Source of the DNA: Budvicia diplopodorum
GTDB taxonomy: Bacteria > Pseudomonadota > Gammaproteobacteria > Enterobacterales > Enterobacteriaceae
NCBI RefSeq assembly: GCF_009800925.1
Contig: NZ_WOYF01000003.1
Location: 186,001-250,000 of the forward strand
DNA: 64,000 nucleotides
Direction of reading: 5' to 3'
The notes beneath the pieces are model-generated. The model saw only the letters and a list, made by a program, of their open reading frames with translations. It was not told where the DNA came from and made no database searches. The translations under genes and the position numbers were made by a program. Positions 1-9,278 of this stretch are shown here, in pieces; position 1 is the stretch's first letter, and each line of letters opens with the position of its first letter.

Positions 1-172
1 TTTCCATAACCTGAATACCCATATCATTGATCATCTGAATGATGTCTTCGATCTGATCTGAGTCGATGATATCTTCTGGCAGATGGTCATTGACCTGAGC
101 ATAGGTCAGGTAGCCTTGCTCCTTGCCCAGGGTAACAAGAAGTTTAAGCTGTGACTGCGGGTTTTGCTCCAT
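1..172 (-). CDS. rpoD: RNA polymerase sigma-70 (RpoD), N-terminal fragment
   Basis: Primary sigma factor, of which only about the first 57 codons lie in the window; the gene continues beyond the left edge. The reading starts MEQNPQSQLKLLV and continues through GKEQGYLTYAQVNDHLP, which is the conserved sigma-1.1 region of enterobacterial RpoD. This region keeps free sigma from binding DNA. The start codon is the ATG read on the minus strand at 170-172. Upstream lie dnaG and rpsU on the same strand, the usual rpsU-dnaG-rpoD macromolecular-synthesis operon. The 269 bp between dnaG and rpoD contain an ERIC-like repeat and, closer to rpoD, sequence in which I recognise no specific site. Confidence 0.95.
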   Translation of the reverse strand, partial: MEQNPQSQLKLLVTLGKEQGYLTYAQVNDHLPEDIIDSDQIEDIIQMINDMGIQVME

Positions 173-321
173 AAGACGGTATCCACACTTCAGAGTATTT
201 AAGTTTTATCGGCTAAGCCGGTAATGATAAGTAGTCGGGCTATTTTTATCAGCTGTCGCCTTTAATACAGCTATACGCGGGATTTATTCCCCGCAATGTT
301 CGGCACTTAAGCCGGAAATAG

Positions 322-438
322 GTATACCCGTCATCTTTCAAGTTACAGGTGCTTGCTCACCCGAATCACTGACTTTAGTCAGCTCATCGGGATTCACTCA
401 CTGGTTGCCTTCCTGCAACTCGAAACATATTAAGTATA
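322..438. repeat. ERIC-like intergenic repeat between dnaG and rpoD
   Basis: An imperfect palindrome of about 117 bp, bounded by tata motifs (tataccc at the left, agtata at the right). Its arms contain the typical paired segments ttcaagttacagg and cctgcaactcga. The centre carries the ERIC signature: gctcaccc, then agctcatcggg and attcactca. A second copy lies at 42053-42183 in the same orientation. Such elements are non-coding, mobilisable miniature repeats that fold into long hairpins in RNA. This one begins 3 bp after the dnaG stop codon, so it is transcribed as part of the operon message. Confidence 0.85.
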
Positions 439-441
439 AAA

Positions 442-2193
442 CTAATCTTTTTTAGCCAAGGCCATATTCAACGACCATAGCTCTTTACGCTCTTCTGAAC
501 TTAACCCGTGCGTTCTGTCACGAGCAATAAGCTCTTCCTGACGTTGTTCTAATACTGAATCATACAGTTTGCCCAACGTATCAAGAAAAGTTTCTTCAAT
601 CATGTCCTCTACAATCATGTGGTTCCATGTTGCTAAGGTTTCAAGCTGTTGGCTAAATTTATTACCACGGTATAACTCTAAAAGCTGCCCGGTAGTTAAG
701 CCAGGCTGAGCTAAACAGGTATTAACCAGCTCAATAAATAATTCGATTCCTGCCAGACCGGTTTGTTCCAGCCCTTGGATTGACGGTATTTGGGTGGCTA
801 GCCGTGGCCGTTGAATCAGCAATCCTATCAGTATACGCATAGTTGTGCGTTTTAGCTTCGGTGCCTGATAATTACTCTGTTCAGTCTCAAGCTGTTTTGG
901 CATCAGCTTATCAAGCTGGCTGTCATCAAGTATGCCCAGCTTTTGGCCCAACTGTTGACGCAGATATAAACGCAGAGTCTCACCGGGAACTTTGGTAATC
1001 AATGGCAGCGCCAGTGTGCTCAGTTTAGCACGTCCGTCGGGTGAGCTGAGGTCAACCTGCGGCATTAGTGTATCAAATAAAAAGGTAGAAAGTGGTTGGG
1101 CTTGTTCTAATCGCAGTTGGAATGCCTCTTTACCCTCTTTTCGTACCAGCGTGTCAGGATCTTCTCCATCAGGTAAAAACATGAAGCGTAGCTGACGGCC
1201 ATCGGTTAAGTAGGGTAGAGCAGTTTCTAACGCCCGCCAAGCGGCTTCTCGCCCAGCATTATCACCATCGTAGCAGCAAATGACGTTATCCGTGCTGCGA
1301 AACAGTAGCTGAATATGCTCAGCCGTTGTTGAGGTTCCTAATGAGGCGACCGCATAGTCGATGCCGAACTGAGCCAGTGCGACAACGTCCATATACCCTT
1401 CAACGACCAATAGTTTACTGAGTTGGTTATTGTTTAGCTGTGCTTCATAAAGGCCGTAGAGCTGGCGGCCTTTATGGAATATTTCTGTTTCCGGTGAGTT
1501 AAGGTATTTTGGCGTTCCGCTGCCTAAAATACGCCCACCAAATGCGATGACCCGACCGCGTTTATCGCGGATAGGAAACATAATTCGTTCACGAAAGCGG
1601 TCATAGGTACGACCGTTATCGTTAGTCACTAACATACCGGCATCGCTGAGCGATTCCCGGTTTTCTACCGAGCGGCCAAAACGTTTTAATACGTTATCCC
1701 AACCGGCAGGAGAAAAGCCAATGGCAAAGCGCTGTACTATATCGTCGGATAAGCCCCGCTGAGCGAGATAATTACGAGCATCCTGCGACTGTGGTTGGTT
1801 TAGTGATTCTTGGTAAAACTGGGCAAGCGGTTCCATCAGTTGATAGAGACTTTGCCTTTGATGCCGTTCAAGCTGGCTGCTGCCAGTACCGGATTCGTAA
1901 GGAACCTCCAGACTGTGCATACTGGCCAGTTCTTCGATGCTTTCGACAAACTCCAGTCGATCGAAATTCATCAGGAAATCAACGGCATTGCCGTGAGCTC
2001 CACAGCCAAAGCAGTGGTAAAACTGTTTCTCACCGTTTACGGTAAAAGAGGGGGTTTTTTCGTTATGGAATGGACAACAGGCGTGATAATTTTTGCCTTG
2101 CTTTTTTAGCTTCACGCGGGCATCTATCAGATCGACGATATCCGTTCGGGCCAGCAAGTCATTAATAAATACGCGTGGGATTCGTCCTGCCAT
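442..2193 (-). CDS. dnaG: DNA primase DnaG
   Basis: Synthesises RNA primers at the replication fork with DnaB helicase. The protein is 583 residues, close to E. coli DnaG (581). Visible domains in order: an N-terminal CHC2 zinc finger (CPFHNEKTPSF and YHCFGCGAHG, about residues 40-65), the catalytic TOPRIM core around residues 260-345 (VVEGYMDVVALAQFG with the metal-binding Glu, then CYDGDNAGREAA), and a C-terminal helicase-interaction region. The start MAGRIPRVFIND matches the family. It is the middle gene of rpsU-dnaG-rpoD, 150 bp after rpsU, and shares the rpsU promoter. Confidence 0.98.
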   Translation of the reverse strand: MAGRIPRVFINDLLARTDIVDLIDARVKLKKQGKNYHACCPFHNEKTPSFTVNGEKQFYHCFGCGAHGNAVDFLMNFDRLEFVESIEELASMHSLEVPYESGTGSSQLERHQRQSLYQLMEPLAQFYQESLNQPQSQDARNYLAQRGLSDDIVQRFAIGFSPAGWDNVLKRFGRSVENRESLSDAGMLVTNDNGRTYDRFRERIMFPIRDKRGRVIAFGGRILGSGTPKYLNSPETEIFHKGRQLYGLYEAQLNNNQLSKLLVVEGYMDVVALAQFGIDYAVASLGTSTTAEHIQLLFRSTDNVICCYDGDNAGREAAWRALETALPYLTDGRQLRFMFLPDGEDPDTLVRKEGKEAFQLRLEQAQPLSTFLFDTLMPQVDLSSPDGRAKLSTLALPLITKVPGETLRLYLRQQLGQKLGILDDSQLDKLMPKQLETEQSNYQAPKLKRTTMRILIGLLIQRPRLATQIPSIQGLEQTGLAGIELFIELVNTCLAQPGLTTGQLLELYRGNKFSQQLETLATWNHMIVEDMIEETFLDTLGKLYDSVLEQRQEELIARDRTHGLSSEERKELWSLNMALAKKD

Positions 2194-2307
2194 TAAGCCT
2201 CAAATTCGCAAATCTATAAATGAGAATAAGCCGCGCTTTCCTTCCAGAAGGCACGGCATACTTATATGCAGTTAGCTATAACTAGCTCTAGCTAAAAGAC
2301 CAACCTG

Positions 2308-2340
2308 CGCATTAATTGCGCGTTCGGACTAATCCGGAAG
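2308..2340 (-). terminator. possible attenuating hairpins between rpsU and dnaG
   Basis: Just downstream of rpsU are two short inverted repeats: gcgcaatta/taatgcgc and ttccggatt/agtccgaa as read on the minus strand. E. coli has a partial terminator in the same rpsU-dnaG gap that lowers primase relative to S21. The hairpins here lack a strong U-tract, so a similar role is inferred from position only. Confidence 0.4.
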
Positions 2341-2343
2341 AAA

Positions 2344-2586
<243 letters not shown>

Positions 2587-2629
2587 TTAGCTGCTGGCGC
2601 TGTGCCAGCTATATTCAAAATGGTGCGGA

Positions 2630-2659
2630 ATTCTACTGCGAATATGGCCTGCTTGTAAA
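2630..2659 (-). promoter_or_regulatory. sigma-70 promoter of the rpsU-dnaG-rpoD operon
   Basis: On the minus strand a TTTACA -35 element (2654-2659) and a TAGAAT -10 element (2630-2635) are separated by 18 bp. They sit about 70 bp upstream of the rpsU start. Consensus match and position support the call. I found no clear LexA box here. Confidence 0.6.
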
Positions 2660-2741
2660 CCCCTGTTACCGATTCGTTCATCAGAGATTGGGGAAAATGG
2701 CTTTTTTCATTGTATTAACTGCAACCACAACGTAATTACCC

Positions 2742-2782
2742 GAAATAATCGGCCATCATACACGCTGATAACCGATTATTTC
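2742..2782 (-). terminator. hairpin downstream of the VWA-like gene
   Basis: A perfect 11-bp inverted repeat (gaaataatcgg / ccgattatttc) with a 19-nt loop lies 10 bp after the stop codon of the upstream minus-strand gene and before the rpsU promoter. There is no strong U-run, so efficiency as an intrinsic terminator is uncertain. Confidence 0.45.
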
Positions 2783-2791
2783 AGCAATAAA

Positions 2792-4333
2792 TTATTTTAC
2801 CGCTTTGCCTTTGATCGGCGAAGAATCCGGAAGTTGGCTCTTCGCCGACTCAACTAACTGAATAAATTCACTGTGTAATTCAAACTTGTCGCTACCTTTA
2901 GCTTCATTGGCCAATTTCAGCGTGTCATCCAGCGTGAACTGCCCCGTTGTTGCTCCGTTGTCTTTTAGCTGTTGGGCAAAAGCGGCAACGGCGGCGGCAA
3001 AGCGGAAATCCTGACTGCTGTTATTGAGCGCGGTATTCATTTGGGAAGCAGAAACCGGCATTTCAACGCGTTGGCTAGCACCGTTAGGCTGCCTATAACG
3101 TATATGAACCATCGCCATCTCTTGGGTCGAACGTAGCATGGTGTTTGCTTCAGGTCTATAAACCGGGCTGTAAGAAGGGCTAGACCAGCTATCGTTTGCA
3201 CCAACCGGGACCACTTCGTATAAGGCGGTTAAGGTTTGGCCTGTCAAGACGGCACCTTTACTGGCAGAACCGTTGTCCTGCTCTGACTGGTAGCCCAGCA
3301 GACGATAAGCTTTTACGTAGTTAGGGTTAAACTCGACGTTAATAGCAAATTCTTTTGCTACCAGCGTTTGGGTTGAGTTCAGCTGCTCATTCCACAGTTT
3401 ATCTGCATCACGTTGGTTATCGATATAAGCATAAACACCGTTGCTTTCATAGGCGATGTCAGCCAGTGAAGAAGGCTGGAACTGGCTTACGCCAAAGCCC
3501 AGAGCAGTGAGTGAAATAGTTGAACTTTGTGGCTGGCTAAAGAAGTTTTGAACGCTTTGGATATCTGTAAAACCAGCATTAAAATTGCTGTTTCCGGCCA
3601 GAATTACGCGGTTAATACCGCCTTGAATATAGCGTTCTGTCACTAAATTATAGGCCTGAGCCATGCGCTCGCTGTCTTTTCCTGCCTTTCCGCTGGAGAT
3701 ATTACCGATAGCCGACAGGATCTTGTCTTTTTCTGCACCGGAGGTTGGTGCTAACAAAACGCCTTTTTCTCCGGAGGTAGTCACGATCGACAGGCTATCT
3801 TGCGCTCTCAGCTGATTTGCCAGTTGAGTCAGGCTTTGTTTGATTAATGCTAGATCTGAGCCGTCTGTACCAACAAATACCGACAGATTAGCCGAAGGGC
3901 GTTCAGCCGCTTTGACATCGTCAGATTTCACTGCAATACGCAGTAATCTAGTGTTTTTATCCCAAGGCGTTTGTGAGGCTTCAGTCATTGCTGACAGTGG
4001 GATTCTACCCTGCGATTTCGGGTAGTTATAAGAGAAAAAGTTAACCCATTCAGCAAGCCGGATACTGCCTTTTTCTGGCATGCTTTCGTGAACGAATGAG
4101 CGGCGCATATTGTTATAGCTACCGTTGTTTTGCCCGGCTGACATGAGAATTTCAGGACCAGTTTGTGCGTTTTGTTTATAAGTTTGATTTGATGCCCGAT
4201 CCGGAACGCCTGCGGTTTTCGCAGGAGAAGGCAGATTATCATTAGGATTGCTTGAGCTGCAGCCGCTTATTGCCAGCGCACTCAGCAATGCCAAAGAAGT
4301 TATTCCACGTTTAACATTTTGAGCTTTAGTCAT
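2792..4333 (-). CDS. lipoprotein with degenerate von Willebrand A domain (YfbK-like)
   Basis: A 513-residue protein from the ATG at 4333; a longer reading from TTG is less likely because a GAG-type ribosome site sits just before the ATG. It has a signal peptide with a lipobox (LAISGC, Cys25), so it is probably a lipid-anchored envelope protein. The order of regions matches YfbK-type proteins: an N-terminal segment with LAEWVNFFSYNYP, a VWA-like fold, and a C-terminal segment (NPNYVKAYRLLGY, then LTALYEVVPVG). The metal-ion (MIDAS) site is not conserved: the expected DxSxS is GTDGS at residues 155-159, and the later TDGD segment is GNSN. Function is unknown; it may bind ligands without metal or act structurally. 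It separates rpsU from tsaD, which are divergent neighbours in E. coli. Confidence 0.75.
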   Translation of the reverse strand: MTKAQNVKRGITSLALLSALAISGCSSSNPNDNLPSPAKTAGVPDRASNQTYKQNAQTGPEILMSAGQNNGSYNNMRRSFVHESMPEKGSIRLAEWVNFFSYNYPKSQGRIPLSAMTEASQTPWDKNTRLLRIAVKSDDVKAAERPSANLSVFVGTDGSDLALIKQSLTQLANQLRAQDSLSIVTTSGEKGVLLAPTSGAEKDKILSAIGNISSGKAGKDSERMAQAYNLVTERYIQGGINRVILAGNSNFNAGFTDIQSVQNFFSQPQSSTISLTALGFGVSQFQPSSLADIAYESNGVYAYIDNQRDADKLWNEQLNSTQTLVAKEFAINVEFNPNYVKAYRLLGYQSEQDNGSASKGAVLTGQTLTALYEVVPVGANDSWSSPSYSPVYRPEANTMLRSTQEMAMVHIRYRQPNGASQRVEMPVSASQMNTALNNSSQDFRFAAAVAAFAQQLKDNGATTGQFTLDDTLKLANEAKGSDKFELHSEFIQLVESAKSQLPDSSPIKGKAVK

Positions 4334-4633
4334 TTCTATCTCAATCAAATTAATTGGTTATGCGTTGGGTAGGAAAATAGAAGCGCTGCATACCGAGACT
4401 ATACGGTGTGCATAAGCCGCTTGTACGATAGTTTATCTAAATTAGTGAAGAAATTCCGCTATTTGATTATATTTCAGCATCATTTTTCTTGAAGCCGGTG
4501 ATTCTTGGTCTAGAGACGCCTGCCTGTGGTATTATTCAAGACCTGTGGGATCGGTTTTCTAGCGGCTAAGCGCCTTTTTAGTTTGAGAAAACCAACGTAT
4601 CGATCAATGAATACAGAGGCTGTTTAACGGGCT

Positions 4634-5650
4634 ATGCGCATACTAGGTATAGAAACGTCGTGTGATGAAACCGGCGTAGCAATATATGACGATAAAATGG
4701 GGCTTCTGGCTGACCAGCTTTATAGTCAGGTTAAGCTACATGCGGATTACGGTGGCGTGGTGCCCGAGCTGGCGTCACGGGATCACGTGCGCAAAACGGT
4801 GCCTCTTATTCAGGCGGCGCTAAAACAGGCTCATTTGACCGCTTCCGACATCGATGGCGTTGCCTATACCGCTGGGCCTGGATTAGTCGGGGCTCTGTTA
4901 GTTGGTGCGACCGTTGGCCGCGCATTGGCAATGGCTTGGGATGTTCCGGCGATTCCGGTTCATCATATGGAAGGCCATTTATTGGCACCAATGCTGGAAG
5001 ATAACCCGCCGGCGTTTCCGTTTGTCGCTTTGCTGGTTTCCGGTGGTCACACTCAGCTCATTAGCGTTACCGGCATTGGTGAGTATCAACTGCTGGGCGA
5101 ATCTATTGATGATGCGGCCGGCGAAGCCTTTGATAAAACGGCGAAGCTGCTGGGTTTAGACTATCCTGGCGGGCCGCTGTTGTCGAAAATGGCACAGCAG
5201 GGTATTGCCGGGCGCTTTATTTTTCCCCGACCAATGACCGACCGTCCGGGGTTAGATTTTAGCTTCTCCGGGTTAAAAACCTTCGCGGCGAATACCATTC
5301 GCCAGTCTGGTGATGATGAACAAACCAAAGCGGATATTGCCCGAGCGTTTGAAGATGCGGTGGTCGATACTTTGGCAATCAAATGTAAGCGTGCGCTGGA
5401 GCAAACCGGATTCAGCCGCTTGGTTATGGCCGGTGGAGTCAGCGCTAACCAAACGTTACGCAGTAAGCTGGCCGCCATGATGGAACAGCGTCGCGGTGAG
5501 GTTTTTTACGCCCGTCCTGAGTTCTGTACTGATAACGGCGCGATGATTGCCTACGCAGGTATGGTGAGGCTGAAAGCGGGAGAAAACAGCGGGCTGGCGA
5601 TTTCTGTTCGACCACGTTGGCCGCTGGAGCAGTTGCCCGCCGTTGGTTAA
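4634..5650 (+). CDS. tsaD: tRNA N6-adenosine threonylcarbamoyltransferase TsaD
   Basis: Transfers the threonylcarbamoyl group from TC-AMP to A37 of ANN-decoding tRNAs, working with TsaB and TsaE. The protein is 338 residues (E. coli 337). It opens [14 protein letters not shown], the ASKHA phosphate-binding motif, and carries the iron-binding HHMEGH motif near residues 110-115 and the second nucleotide motif VSGGHTQL. The C-terminal segment [13 protein letters not shown] and [13 protein letters not shown] is typical. The gene converges on plsY and the two stop codons overlap. About 300 bp separate it from the divergent VWA-like gene; this gap should hold both promoters, although I did not find strong consensus elements. 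Confidence 0.98.
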   Translation: MRILGIETSCDETGVAIYDDKMGLLADQLYSQVKLHADYGGVVPELASRDHVRKTVPLIQAALKQAHLTASDIDGVAYTAGPGLVGALLVGATVGRALAMAWDVPAIPVHHMEGHLLAPMLEDNPPAFPFVALLVSGGHTQLISVTGIGEYQLLGESIDDAAGEAFDKTAKLLGLDYPGGPLLSKMAQQGIAGRFIFPRPMTDRPGLDFSFSGLKTFAANTIRQSGDDEQTKADIARAFEDAVVDTLAIKCKRALEQTGFSRLVMAGGVSANQTLRSKLAAMMEQRRGEVFYARPEFCTDNGAMIAYAGMVRLKAGENSGLAISVRPRWPLEQLPAVG

Positions 5651-6306
5651 GGCTTGTCCTGCTCTTTTGAGGATTGTTTTTCTGATTCGGTATGGGTTTC
5701 TTCAGTTTTCTTTTTTCTGAATCGATCCCAAATTTTGCCTTCCTGACCGCGCCACAGGCGCTGAATGTTGTCATGATGGCGGATAAGCACCAGGCAGGAG
5801 AGCATGGCGACCGGAAAGGTAAACTGCGGCTTAAACCACCAAGTATAGAACGGGGCAATCAGCGCGCTGATAATGGCTCCGAGAGATGAGTAACCGCTGA
5901 GTAATACCGTGAGCAACCAGGTTCCGGTCATCAGGCCGGTGAGATCCCAGCCGATTGGAGCAATGGCACCAAATGCGGTTGCAACACCTTTACCGCCGCG
6001 GAAATGGAAGAATACCGGATAGATATGACCCAGGCAGGCAGCAATTGCCGTTAGGCCGAGGTAGAGTGGAGACAACTCTAGCTTGTAAGCTACCCATACT
6101 GGCAGCATGCCTTTTAAGACATCAAAAATTAACACTGCCGCAGCGGCTGATTTCCCACCGATTCGCAATACGTTAGTTGCACCAGGATTACCGGAACCGT
6201 TTTCACGAGGATCGGGCAGTTTGGCTAGTCGACATACCAACACTGCGCTGGATATTGAGCCGCATAGATAGGCGATAATGATCATGCCAAGCGCGATAGC
6301 ACTCAT
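5647..6306 (-). CDS. plsY: glycerol-3-phosphate acyltransferase PlsY
   Basis: Integral membrane enzyme that transfers the acyl chain from acyl-phosphate to glycerol-3-phosphate, the first step of phospholipid synthesis in this pathway. Diagnostic motifs are visible: [12 protein letters not shown] near residues 37-48, [14 protein letters not shown] near residue 100, and [12 protein letters not shown] near the end. Several hydrophobic segments span the rest. At 219 residues it is slightly longer than E. coli PlsY (205), because of a charged C-terminal tail rich in Lys, Glu and Ser. Its stop overlaps the tsaD stop in a tail-to-tail arrangement. It is divergent from folB. Confidence 0.97.
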   Translation of the reverse strand: MSAIALGMIIIAYLCGSISSAVLVCRLAKLPDPRENGSGNPGATNVLRIGGKSAAAAVLIFDVLKGMLPVWVAYKLELSPLYLGLTAIAACLGHIYPVFFHFRGGKGVATAFGAIAPIGWDLTGLMTGTWLLTVLLSGYSSLGAIISALIAPFYTWWFKPQFTFPVAMLSCLVLIRHHDNIQRLWRGQEGKIWDRFRKKKTEETHTESEKQSSKEQDKP

Positions 6307-6413
6307 AATTTCGATTCCATCTAATAGTTGTCGTTTTACTCTCTACTTGTGTGGATAATACGCAAATTCCGCCAGAAGTGGTATGGCTTAATTGAAAAAC
6401 TGAGAATCATGTG

Positions 6414-6767
6414 ATGGATATTGTATTTATAGAACGGCTCAATGTACTCACAACTATTGGTGTTTACGATTGGGAGCAGACTATCCGCCAGCGGTTAGTG
6501 TTCGATATCGAAATGGGTTGGGATAACCGTAAAGCAGCCGCTAGCGATAACGTTGAAGATTGTCTTAGCTATGCCGACGTAAGCGACGCTGTAATTAAAA
6601 AGGTTGAAAACGAACGTTTTGCCTTAGTTGAGCGAGTGGCAGAAGAAGTAGCTGATTTATTGATGCAGCGTTTTTCCATTCCGTGGATCAAAATAAAAGT
6701 CAGTAAGCCCGGCGCCGTTGCCGCCGCAAAGCAGGTCGGAGTTATCATTGAACGCGGCTCGCGCTGA
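6414..6767 (+). CDS. folB: dihydroneopterin aldolase FolB
   Basis: Cleaves 7,8-dihydroneopterin to 6-hydroxymethyl-dihydropterin and glycolaldehyde in folate synthesis. The 117-residue reading starts MDIVFIERLNVLTTIGVYDWEQ, matching E. coli FolB from its first residue, so the ATG at 6414 is chosen over the GTG one codon upstream. Conserved segments include LSYADVSDAV, ALVERVAEEVA with the catalytic region, and the C-terminal KPGAVAAAKQVGVIIERG. It is divergent from plsY and followed 185 bp later by uppP, the gene order seen in E. coli. Confidence 0.97.
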   Translation: MDIVFIERLNVLTTIGVYDWEQTIRQRLVFDIEMGWDNRKAAASDNVEDCLSYADVSDAVIKKVENERFALVERVAEEVADLLMQRFSIPWIKIKVSKPGAVAAAKQVGVIIERGSR

Positions 6768-6952
6768 GAGTCATACAGCATATCGGCTACGACATTAAGC
6801 GATGGTTTAAAAATATATGCGCAGAACAATGATTACGAAATGAAACAAAAAAAGTTTCTGTCAGTTATATTTGTTCTATAGCATTAATAATGTCTTAAGT
6901 TTTTGGCTATACACTTTTGTTTTACTTCTATTTTTGGCAAGGAATACAATAA

Positions 6953-7774
6953 ATGTCGGATCTTCACACGTTGCTAATTGCGTGTATTCTCGGAATCGTT
7001 GAAGGGTTAACTGAGTTCCTTCCCGTTTCGTCTACCGGGCATATGATTATTGTCGGTGAGCTTTTAGGATTCACCGGTGATAAAGCTTCCACTTTTGAAG
7101 TGGTTATTCAACTGGGCTCTATTTTAGCAGTAGTTGTGGTTTTCTGGCGTCGGCTATTTGGCCTGATTGGTATTCATTTTGGTGACGTTCCTCATGAGGG
7201 GAAAGGCAAAGGGCGGCTGACGTTGGGACATATTATTCTTGGTATGCTGCCTGCGGTTATTACCGGATTTGCCCTTCATGATGATATTAAAGAGTATCTG
7301 TTTGGTACTAAAACCGTGGTATATGCGCTGATTGCCGGTGGTTTATTATTGATTGCGGCGGAAATACTGAAACCTAAAAAGCCTCGGGCTGAAGGGATAG
7401 ATGATATGACCTATCGTCAGGCTTTTATTATTGGCTGTTTTCAGTGTTTAGCGCTATGGCCCGGCTTTTCCCGTTCGGGTGCTACCATTTCCGGCGGAAT
7501 GCTAATTGGCGTAAGCCGTTATGCAGCCTCAGAATTCTCGTTTATTCTGGCGGTGCCGATGATGTTAGGCGCAACGGCATTGGTGTTGTATAAGAGTTTT
7601 AGTCAGCTGGTTTCGGGTGATTTACCCATGTTTGCGGTGGGCTTTTTTACGGCATTTATTGTGGCACTACTGGCGATTAAGACCTTCCTGAGTTTTATCA
7701 AACGGTTCTCGTTTATTCCGTTTGCCATTTATCGTTTTTTTATTGCCGGTGTGATTTATTTCGTTTTCCTTTAG
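6953..7774 (+). CDS. uppP: undecaprenyl-diphosphatase UppP (BacA)
   Basis: Membrane phosphatase that converts undecaprenyl pyrophosphate to the monophosphate so that the lipid carrier is recycled for peptidoglycan and other envelope polymers. Overexpression in relatives gives bacitracin resistance. The 273-residue length equals that of E. coli BacA. The two signature motifs are present: [14 protein letters not shown] near residues 17-30 and [13 protein letters not shown] near residue 170. Many hydrophobic segments are visible. The gene is followed directly by a strong hairpin terminator. Confidence 0.97.
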   Translation: MSDLHTLLIACILGIVEGLTEFLPVSSTGHMIIVGELLGFTGDKASTFEVVIQLGSILAVVVVFWRRLFGLIGIHFGDVPHEGKGKGRLTLGHIILGMLPAVITGFALHDDIKEYLFGTKTVVYALIAGGLLLIAAEILKPKKPRAEGIDDMTYRQAFIIGCFQCLALWPGFSRSGATISGGMLIGVSRYAASEFSFILAVPMMLGATALVLYKSFSQLVSGDLPMFAVGFFTAFIVALLAIKTFLSFIKRFSFIPFAIYRFFIAGVIYFVFL

Positions 7775-7789
7775 ACAATTGCATTAGTA

Positions 7790-7828
7790 AAAAATAAAGT
7801 CTCAGAAACCTGAGGCTTTATTTTTTTA
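7790..7828 (+). terminator. intrinsic terminator after uppP
   Basis: Stem aaagtctcag / ctgaggcttt with a short loop, extended by AT pairs and followed by a run of seven T on the plus strand. It lies about 15 bp after the uppP stop. A second small hairpin (gcatacg / cgtatgc) at 7863-7885 lies just before the convergent cca stop and may serve that gene. Confidence 0.85.
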
Positions 7829-7903
7829 TGCCGGACGGTCTTAAGGAATAACAGAGACATTGGCATACGCTACGCCACCGTATGCGCCGGGTCTATAGTG
7901 CCG

Positions 7904-9139
7904 TTATTCACTCTGAATATGGGCATTTTTCCATTGCTCTAAAGCGGCCGTTCGCCGTTGATTCAACTGTTCTTTTATGTCAGCACCGCTATAACCCGCC
8001 GCGATAATTTCTTGAACCGAAACTGCGTTAGCCACCGCATAAGCCTGCTTAAGGTAGTTAGCCTGAGGATAGGCTTTATTCTGCCAGCCGGTACGGCCGC
8101 GAAAATCAGCTTCGCTGACCAGCGCCATTTGCTCGAGCCTGTGCGGCTTACGCCATACATCGATGGCATTCAATAAGTTTAATAACGTTGCGGGCCGTAG
8201 CTTATAAATGGTATGAATTTGATCGTGAAATTCAGAAACCAAACGGGCCAGCTCTTTGGTATTGGCTGGAATTTTAAACCGCTGGCAGATATTTTCTACC
8301 AGCCTGACGCCCGTCAGACCGTGACCATGGTGGTGAGGCCACAACTCTTTTGGCGTAGCGCCCTTACCAACGTCATGCAATAAAGCAGAAAAGCGAACGT
8401 CGATATCGTCAGATATCTGAGCGGCAACTTCCAGCACCAGCAAAACGTGAATACCGGTATCTATCTCTGGGTGCCATTTTTCAGGCGCTGGAACGCCAAA
8501 TAGATTATCAATTTCTGGAAATAGCACGGCCAGTGCACCGCAATCGCGAAGTACTTGAAAAAACGCCTGAGGGCTTTGAGTTGCCAGCGCTTTTTCGCTC
8601 TCTTTCCATACGCGCTCTGGGGTGAGATTTGCAATTTCACCGCCGTTGACGATTTGCTTCATCAAATTCAGCGTTTCGGGCGCAATGGTGAACCTAAGGT
8701 GGGCAAACCGAGCGGCAAAGCGGGCAACCCGCAGAACCCGCAGCGGATCCTCACTGAATGCCGGAGAGACATGGCGCAAAATGCGCTGTTCCAGATCTTG
8801 CCGCCCGTTATAGGGGTCGATCAAGCTACCGTCATCATCTTTTGCAATGGCATTGATGGTTAAATCCCGGCGCAGTAAATCTTCTTCCAGAGTGACATCC
8901 GGCGCTGCGTGGCAGGTAAAACCCGTATAGCCAGTACCCGATTTACGCTCGGTGCGGGCTAGCGCATGTTCATCGTGGGTTTGTGGGTGAAGAAATACCG
9001 GAAAGTCTTTTCCGACCTGCTGATAACCCTGAGCAAGCATCTCTTCTGCGGTGGCTCCGACAACAACCCAATCGTACTCGTGGGTCGGTAAGCCTAATAA
9101 TTGGTCGCGGACCGCGCCGCCAACAAGATAAGTTTTCAC
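7904..9139 (-). CDS. cca: CCA tRNA nucleotidyltransferase with HD domain
   Basis: Adds or repairs the 3' CCA end of tRNAs. The protein is 411 residues (E. coli 412). The class II nucleotidyltransferase head is clear: [12 protein letters not shown] at residues 5-16, then EYDWVVVG, which carries the catalytic acid pair as ExD, and [11 protein letters not shown] tRNA-binding middle region follows ([16 protein letters not shown]). The C-terminal half has an HD phosphohydrolase domain ([11 protein letters not shown]), giving phosphatase and phosphodiesterase activity in the E. coli enzyme. The gene is convergent with uppP and downstream of ygiM, but separated from ygiM by a strong terminator. Confidence 0.97.
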   Translation of the reverse strand: MKTYLVGGAVRDQLLGLPTHEYDWVVVGATAEEMLAQGYQQVGKDFPVFLHPQTHDEHALARTERKSGTGYTGFTCHAAPDVTLEEDLLRRDLTINAIAKDDDGSLIDPYNGRQDLEQRILRHVSPAFSEDPLRVLRVARFAARFAHLRFTIAPETLNLMKQIVNGGEIANLTPERVWKESEKALATQSPQAFFQVLRDCGALAVLFPEIDNLFGVPAPEKWHPEIDTGIHVLLVLEVAAQISDDIDVRFSALLHDVGKGATPKELWPHHHGHGLTGVRLVENICQRFKIPANTKELARLVSEFHDQIHTIYKLRPATLLNLLNAIDVWRKPHRLEQMALVSEADFRGRTGWQNKAYPQANYLKQAYAVANAVSVQEIIAAGYSGADIKEQLNQRRTAALEQWKNAHIQSE

Positions 9140-9214
9140 ATCATCTCCGAAATATTGCTATATACCCATTTTGCCTGATTATTTCCGTTGGCCAGCATAT
9201 TGTTAATCTGAAGT

Positions 9215-9251
9215 AATTAAAACGCCGGACAACTGCGCCGGCGTTTTAATT
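9215..9251 (-). terminator. terminator between ygiM and cca
   Basis: A perfect 14-bp inverted repeat (aattaaaacgccgg / ccggcgttttaatt) with a 9-nt loop. It has A/T tracts on both sides and so could work in both directions. It lies after ygiM, so cca should have its own promoter in the short gap downstream of the hairpin. Confidence 0.9.
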
Positions 9252-9278
9252 GATTGAATCAAACTAAATCAAGGTTGA

